Assembly: GCF_020360975.1 (NCBI RefSeq)
Contig: NW_025408675.1
Span: 186,001 to 250,000, forward strand
Source of the DNA: Hirsutella rhossiliensis
Lineage: Eukaryota; Ascomycota; Sordariomycetes; Hypocreales; Ophiocordycipitaceae
Reading direction: 5' to 3'
DNA: 64,000 nucleotides
The notes beneath the pieces were generated by a model. The model was given only the letters and a program-made list of their open reading frames with translations. It had not been told where the DNA came from and made no database searches. Positions 61,395 through 64,000 of this stretch are shown here, piece by piece. How positions within the stretch are numbered: the stretch's first letter is position 1; each line of letters starts with the position of its first letter. Made by a program: the position numbers and the translations under genes.

Positions 61395-62366
61395 TAACCT
61401 TAATAAGTATAATTATTACTATCGATATCTTAAATTAAAGGTATAGCGCTTAAGCCTAAAAGACCTTAACTTTATTTACCTTTATAATCTTATAAAGTAA
61501 TTACTCCCTATCTTTTATTACTACCTTATATATATATAGTAGGTAATTATAGCCTCTAGTCTAAATATAGCTTTAACCTAGCCTTAGTTTTTTTAGTAAG
61601 CTCTCGCCGTAATATTAAATATAACCGCGATATCTCCGCTTTAAAAGCGCTTCGCTACTATAGCGCTTATAGCTTTTAAGGCTATATTTACCGCCTTTAC
61701 TATATCTTTTAGTTCGCGGCTTAGGATTTTAAGCGGCGCCTTAATAAGGACTACGATAATCTTATATTTATAGCGTAGTAGGACTTATTTTACTATAGCT
61801 TTATATTAGGTTAGTCTTTTAGTCTTAGCTACGACCGCGGCTTAGGTTCGCTTAGGGCCCCCTAAGCCTAAAGTAATACCTAAGTAGAGTTCTTTCTTAA
61901 CTACCTCCTTAATTACTTCCTAAATCGTTATCTTAAAGCTCTTATCTACGTAAAGTACCGCTAATAATATACTACTACTATAGCTCTTTACCTTAAAGAG
62001 CCGTTTAACTACTACCTATACCCTACTAAACTATATACTTAGGATAAAGCCTATAAGTTTATTATATACTACTTTTTTTATAAGGTCGCTTAGCGCCTAA
62101 GCCGGTTTTATATTACTACTTTAAGTTTATTAACTTACTTTATTAAGGTATATAAATTTAAGTAGTATCTTTTTATACTATGCGCTTTAATTAAGCCTAG
62201 TATATTAATAGCTATTACTACGTTTACCTACCCCTTAGCCTTAGTATAGTATTATTATTAAAGGTAATTAATACTATTAAATTAATTCCTAGTATTAATT
62301 AGTATTTTAGTCGTAATATATACTTACTATAAGTATATATTAGTTTTATAAGAAGTTTTTTTTTAA
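61395..62366 (-). mobile_element. Second LINE family, ORF1 part, left arm of inverted repeat
   Basis: The reverse complement of about 62,763-63,760, so the same ORF1 segment lies here on the minus strand with its 5' end facing the centre. It carries the same gag-like region as the right arm but is more strongly RIP-mutated and has extra point changes. It is non-coding. Confidence 0.7.
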
Positions 62367-62762
62367 TTATATTATATACTCTTCTTATTATTAATAGCTA
62401 TAAGAGTTATTAAACTAATTATTATATATATATATACTTTAAGAATAATATATATCTTCTTTTCTTATTATTATACTCCTTATATATCTTTTAACTACTT
62501 AATATATTAGTTTTCTTACTTATTAAGGCTATATATTAATATTAACTTAAGAAAATTATATCTTTTTATAATATAGCGCTAATTAATAAAGCTACCTTCT
62601 TTTATATCTATTATAAATCTTAGTAAGCTAGCTTAACTAAAAAGAATATTAAGGGAGGTTAATATAAGTTTAGTTTATAGCTAATTAATATAGTAAAGCC
62701 CTTATTAAACCGCTTTATCTTACTATAGCTATTAATACTATTAATATAGTTTTAATATATTT
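62367..62762. repeat. Family X repeat, reverse orientation, second part (spacer of the inverted repeat)
   Basis: The reverse complement of about 25,560-25,935, i.e. the next portion of the same X element that ends at 61,394. About 115 bases of X between the two parts are not found here. It forms the 396-bp spacer between the two LINE arms. Confidence 0.65.
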
Positions 62763-64000
62763 AAAAAAAAACCTTCTTATAAAACTAATATATACTTATA
62801 GCGGGTATATATCGCGACTAAAATACTAACTAATACTAAGAATTAATTTAATAGTATTAATTACCCTTAGTAATAATACTATACTAAGGCTAAGGGGTAA
62901 GTAAATATAGTAGCGGCCTTTAATATACCGGGCTTAATTAAAGCGTATAGCGTAAAGAGACGCTACCTAAATTTATATACCTTAATAAAGTAAGTTAATA
63001 AACCTAAAGTAGCGATATAATACTAGCCTAAGCGCCGAGCGACCTTATAGAAAAAGTAGTATATAACGAACTTATAGGCTTTATCCTAAGCGTATAATTT
63101 AGTAAGGTATAAGTAGTAGTTAAACGGCTCTTTAAGGTAAAGAGCCGCGCTAATAGCGCGTTATTAGCGGTACTCCGCGCGGATAAGAGCTTTAAGACGA
63201 TAATCTAGGACACAATTAAGGAGGTAGTTAAAGAAGAACTCTACCTAGGCATCGCTTTAAGCCTAGGGGGCCCTAAGCGAACCTAGGCCGCGGTCGTAGC
63301 CGAGACTAAAGGACTAACTTAATATAAAGCTATAGTAAAATAGGTCTTACCGCGCTATAAACGCGAGATTATTATAGTCCCTATTAAAGCACCGCCCGAA
63401 ATCTTAAGCTATAAATTAAAGGATATAATAAAAGCGGTAAATATAGCCTTAAAAGCTATAAGCGCTATAGCGGTAAGGCGCCTTTAAAGCGGAGATATCG
63501 CGGTTATATTTAATACTACGGCGAGAGCCTATTAAAGGGACTAAGGCTAAGTTAAGGCCGTATTTAGACTAAAGGCTACGATCTCCTACTACGCGTATAT
63601 AGTAGTCGCAAAGAATATCCCTTTAAGGGTAGCGATAGTAAATAAGGAGCGATTACTCTATAAGATTATAGAGGTAAATAAAGTTAAGGTCCTTTAAGCC
63701 TAGGCGCTATACCCTTAATCTAAGATATCGATAGTAATAACTATACTTATTAGGGTTAATAGCTTAAAGGAGGCTAATAAGCTTTATAACCTAGGCTTAG
63801 TCCTTAAAGTATAGATCTTTTAATATAAACCCTATAATAAGTCGGTTTAACTATAGAGGTACTATAACTACTATAAATATAGCTATATCGCTAGGCAATA
63901 TATATCGATATAACTTTATAGCTAATATAAGAGCATAGTATATAATAGAGGTAAGGATAAATATAGGGCTAAGAAAGGTAAAATCCCCTATAACTATATC
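62763..64000 (+). mobile_element. Second LINE family, ORF1 (zinc-knuckle) region, right arm, runs off the window
   Basis: The plus strand reads, through stops, as the ORF1 of a fungal I/Tad-type LINE. Basic helices come first, then a REIIV...LKDIIKAVN-like block near 63,360-63,440, SGDIAVIFNTTARA near 63,490, and near 63,855-63,905 a zinc knuckle in which each cysteine codon TGY has become TAY (pattern YxxYxxxxxxxARQY). About the first kb also occurs inverted at 61,395-62,366. ORF2 would lie beyond 64,000. It differs in sequence from the Tad1-type family of the first two blocks. Confidence 0.7.

Overview
This is a stretch of nuclear genome from a filamentous ascomycete (Pezizomycotina). Three things point there. 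The gene-rich parts are GC-balanced and carry many short introns (about 40-140 bp) with GTNNGT-type donors and CTAAC/CTGAC-type branch sites. The proteins look like ordinary fungal housekeeping proteins. The repeats carry the mark of repeat-induced point mutation (RIP): CpA/TpG and many CpG are turned into TpA, leaving stop-riddled AT-rich sequence. A Sordariomycete (perhaps Hypocreales) is my guess, at low confidence.

The window has two compartments. Three RIP-mutated transposon blocks lie at 1-18,950, 25,040-31,340 and 58,684-64,000. They hold a Ty1/copia gag remnant; at least seven full or partial copies of one Tad1/I-type LINE (zinc-knuckle ORF1; ORF2 with endonuclease, reverse transcriptase and RNase H); a short LTR element with identical-length LTRs and a perfect 5-bp target duplication; a second LINE ORF1 family arranged as a large inverted repeat; and an unidentified repeat called X here. 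None has a usable reading frame.

Between the blocks are two gene islands. Island 1 (19,407-24,923) has COG8 (Golgi tethering), HEM25 (mitochondrial glycine carrier), an SR-like coiled-coil protein and prefoldin subunit 1. Island 2 (31,484-58,267) has USO1/p115 (vesicle tether), a PRMT3-type arginine methyltransferase, an OPT-family transporter, RAV1 (V-ATPase assembly), SFI1 (spindle pole body, centrin binding), a tiny NDUFAF8-like twin-CX9C protein, cytosolic isoleucyl-tRNA synthetase, the Mo25-like HYM1 and the SWI/SNF subunit SNF12. These are conserved single genes of unrelated pathways, not an operon or biosynthetic cluster. Exon joins were worked out by hand from splice signals and reading phase; all close in frame except one suspicious spot in HYM1.

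I found no candidate for an undescribed protein system. The observations most worth following are structural: a nested LINE with a 13-bp target duplication, mosaic RIP patterns inside single LINE copies, a LINE inverted repeat around a 0.4-kb spacer, a 54-bp unmutated sequence at the edge of two AT-rich blocks, a 9-nt micro-exon in the OPT gene, a PRMT3 that has lost both zinc-finger cysteines, and a probable one-base frameshift in HYM1. No tRNA, rRNA or CRISPR was recognised.
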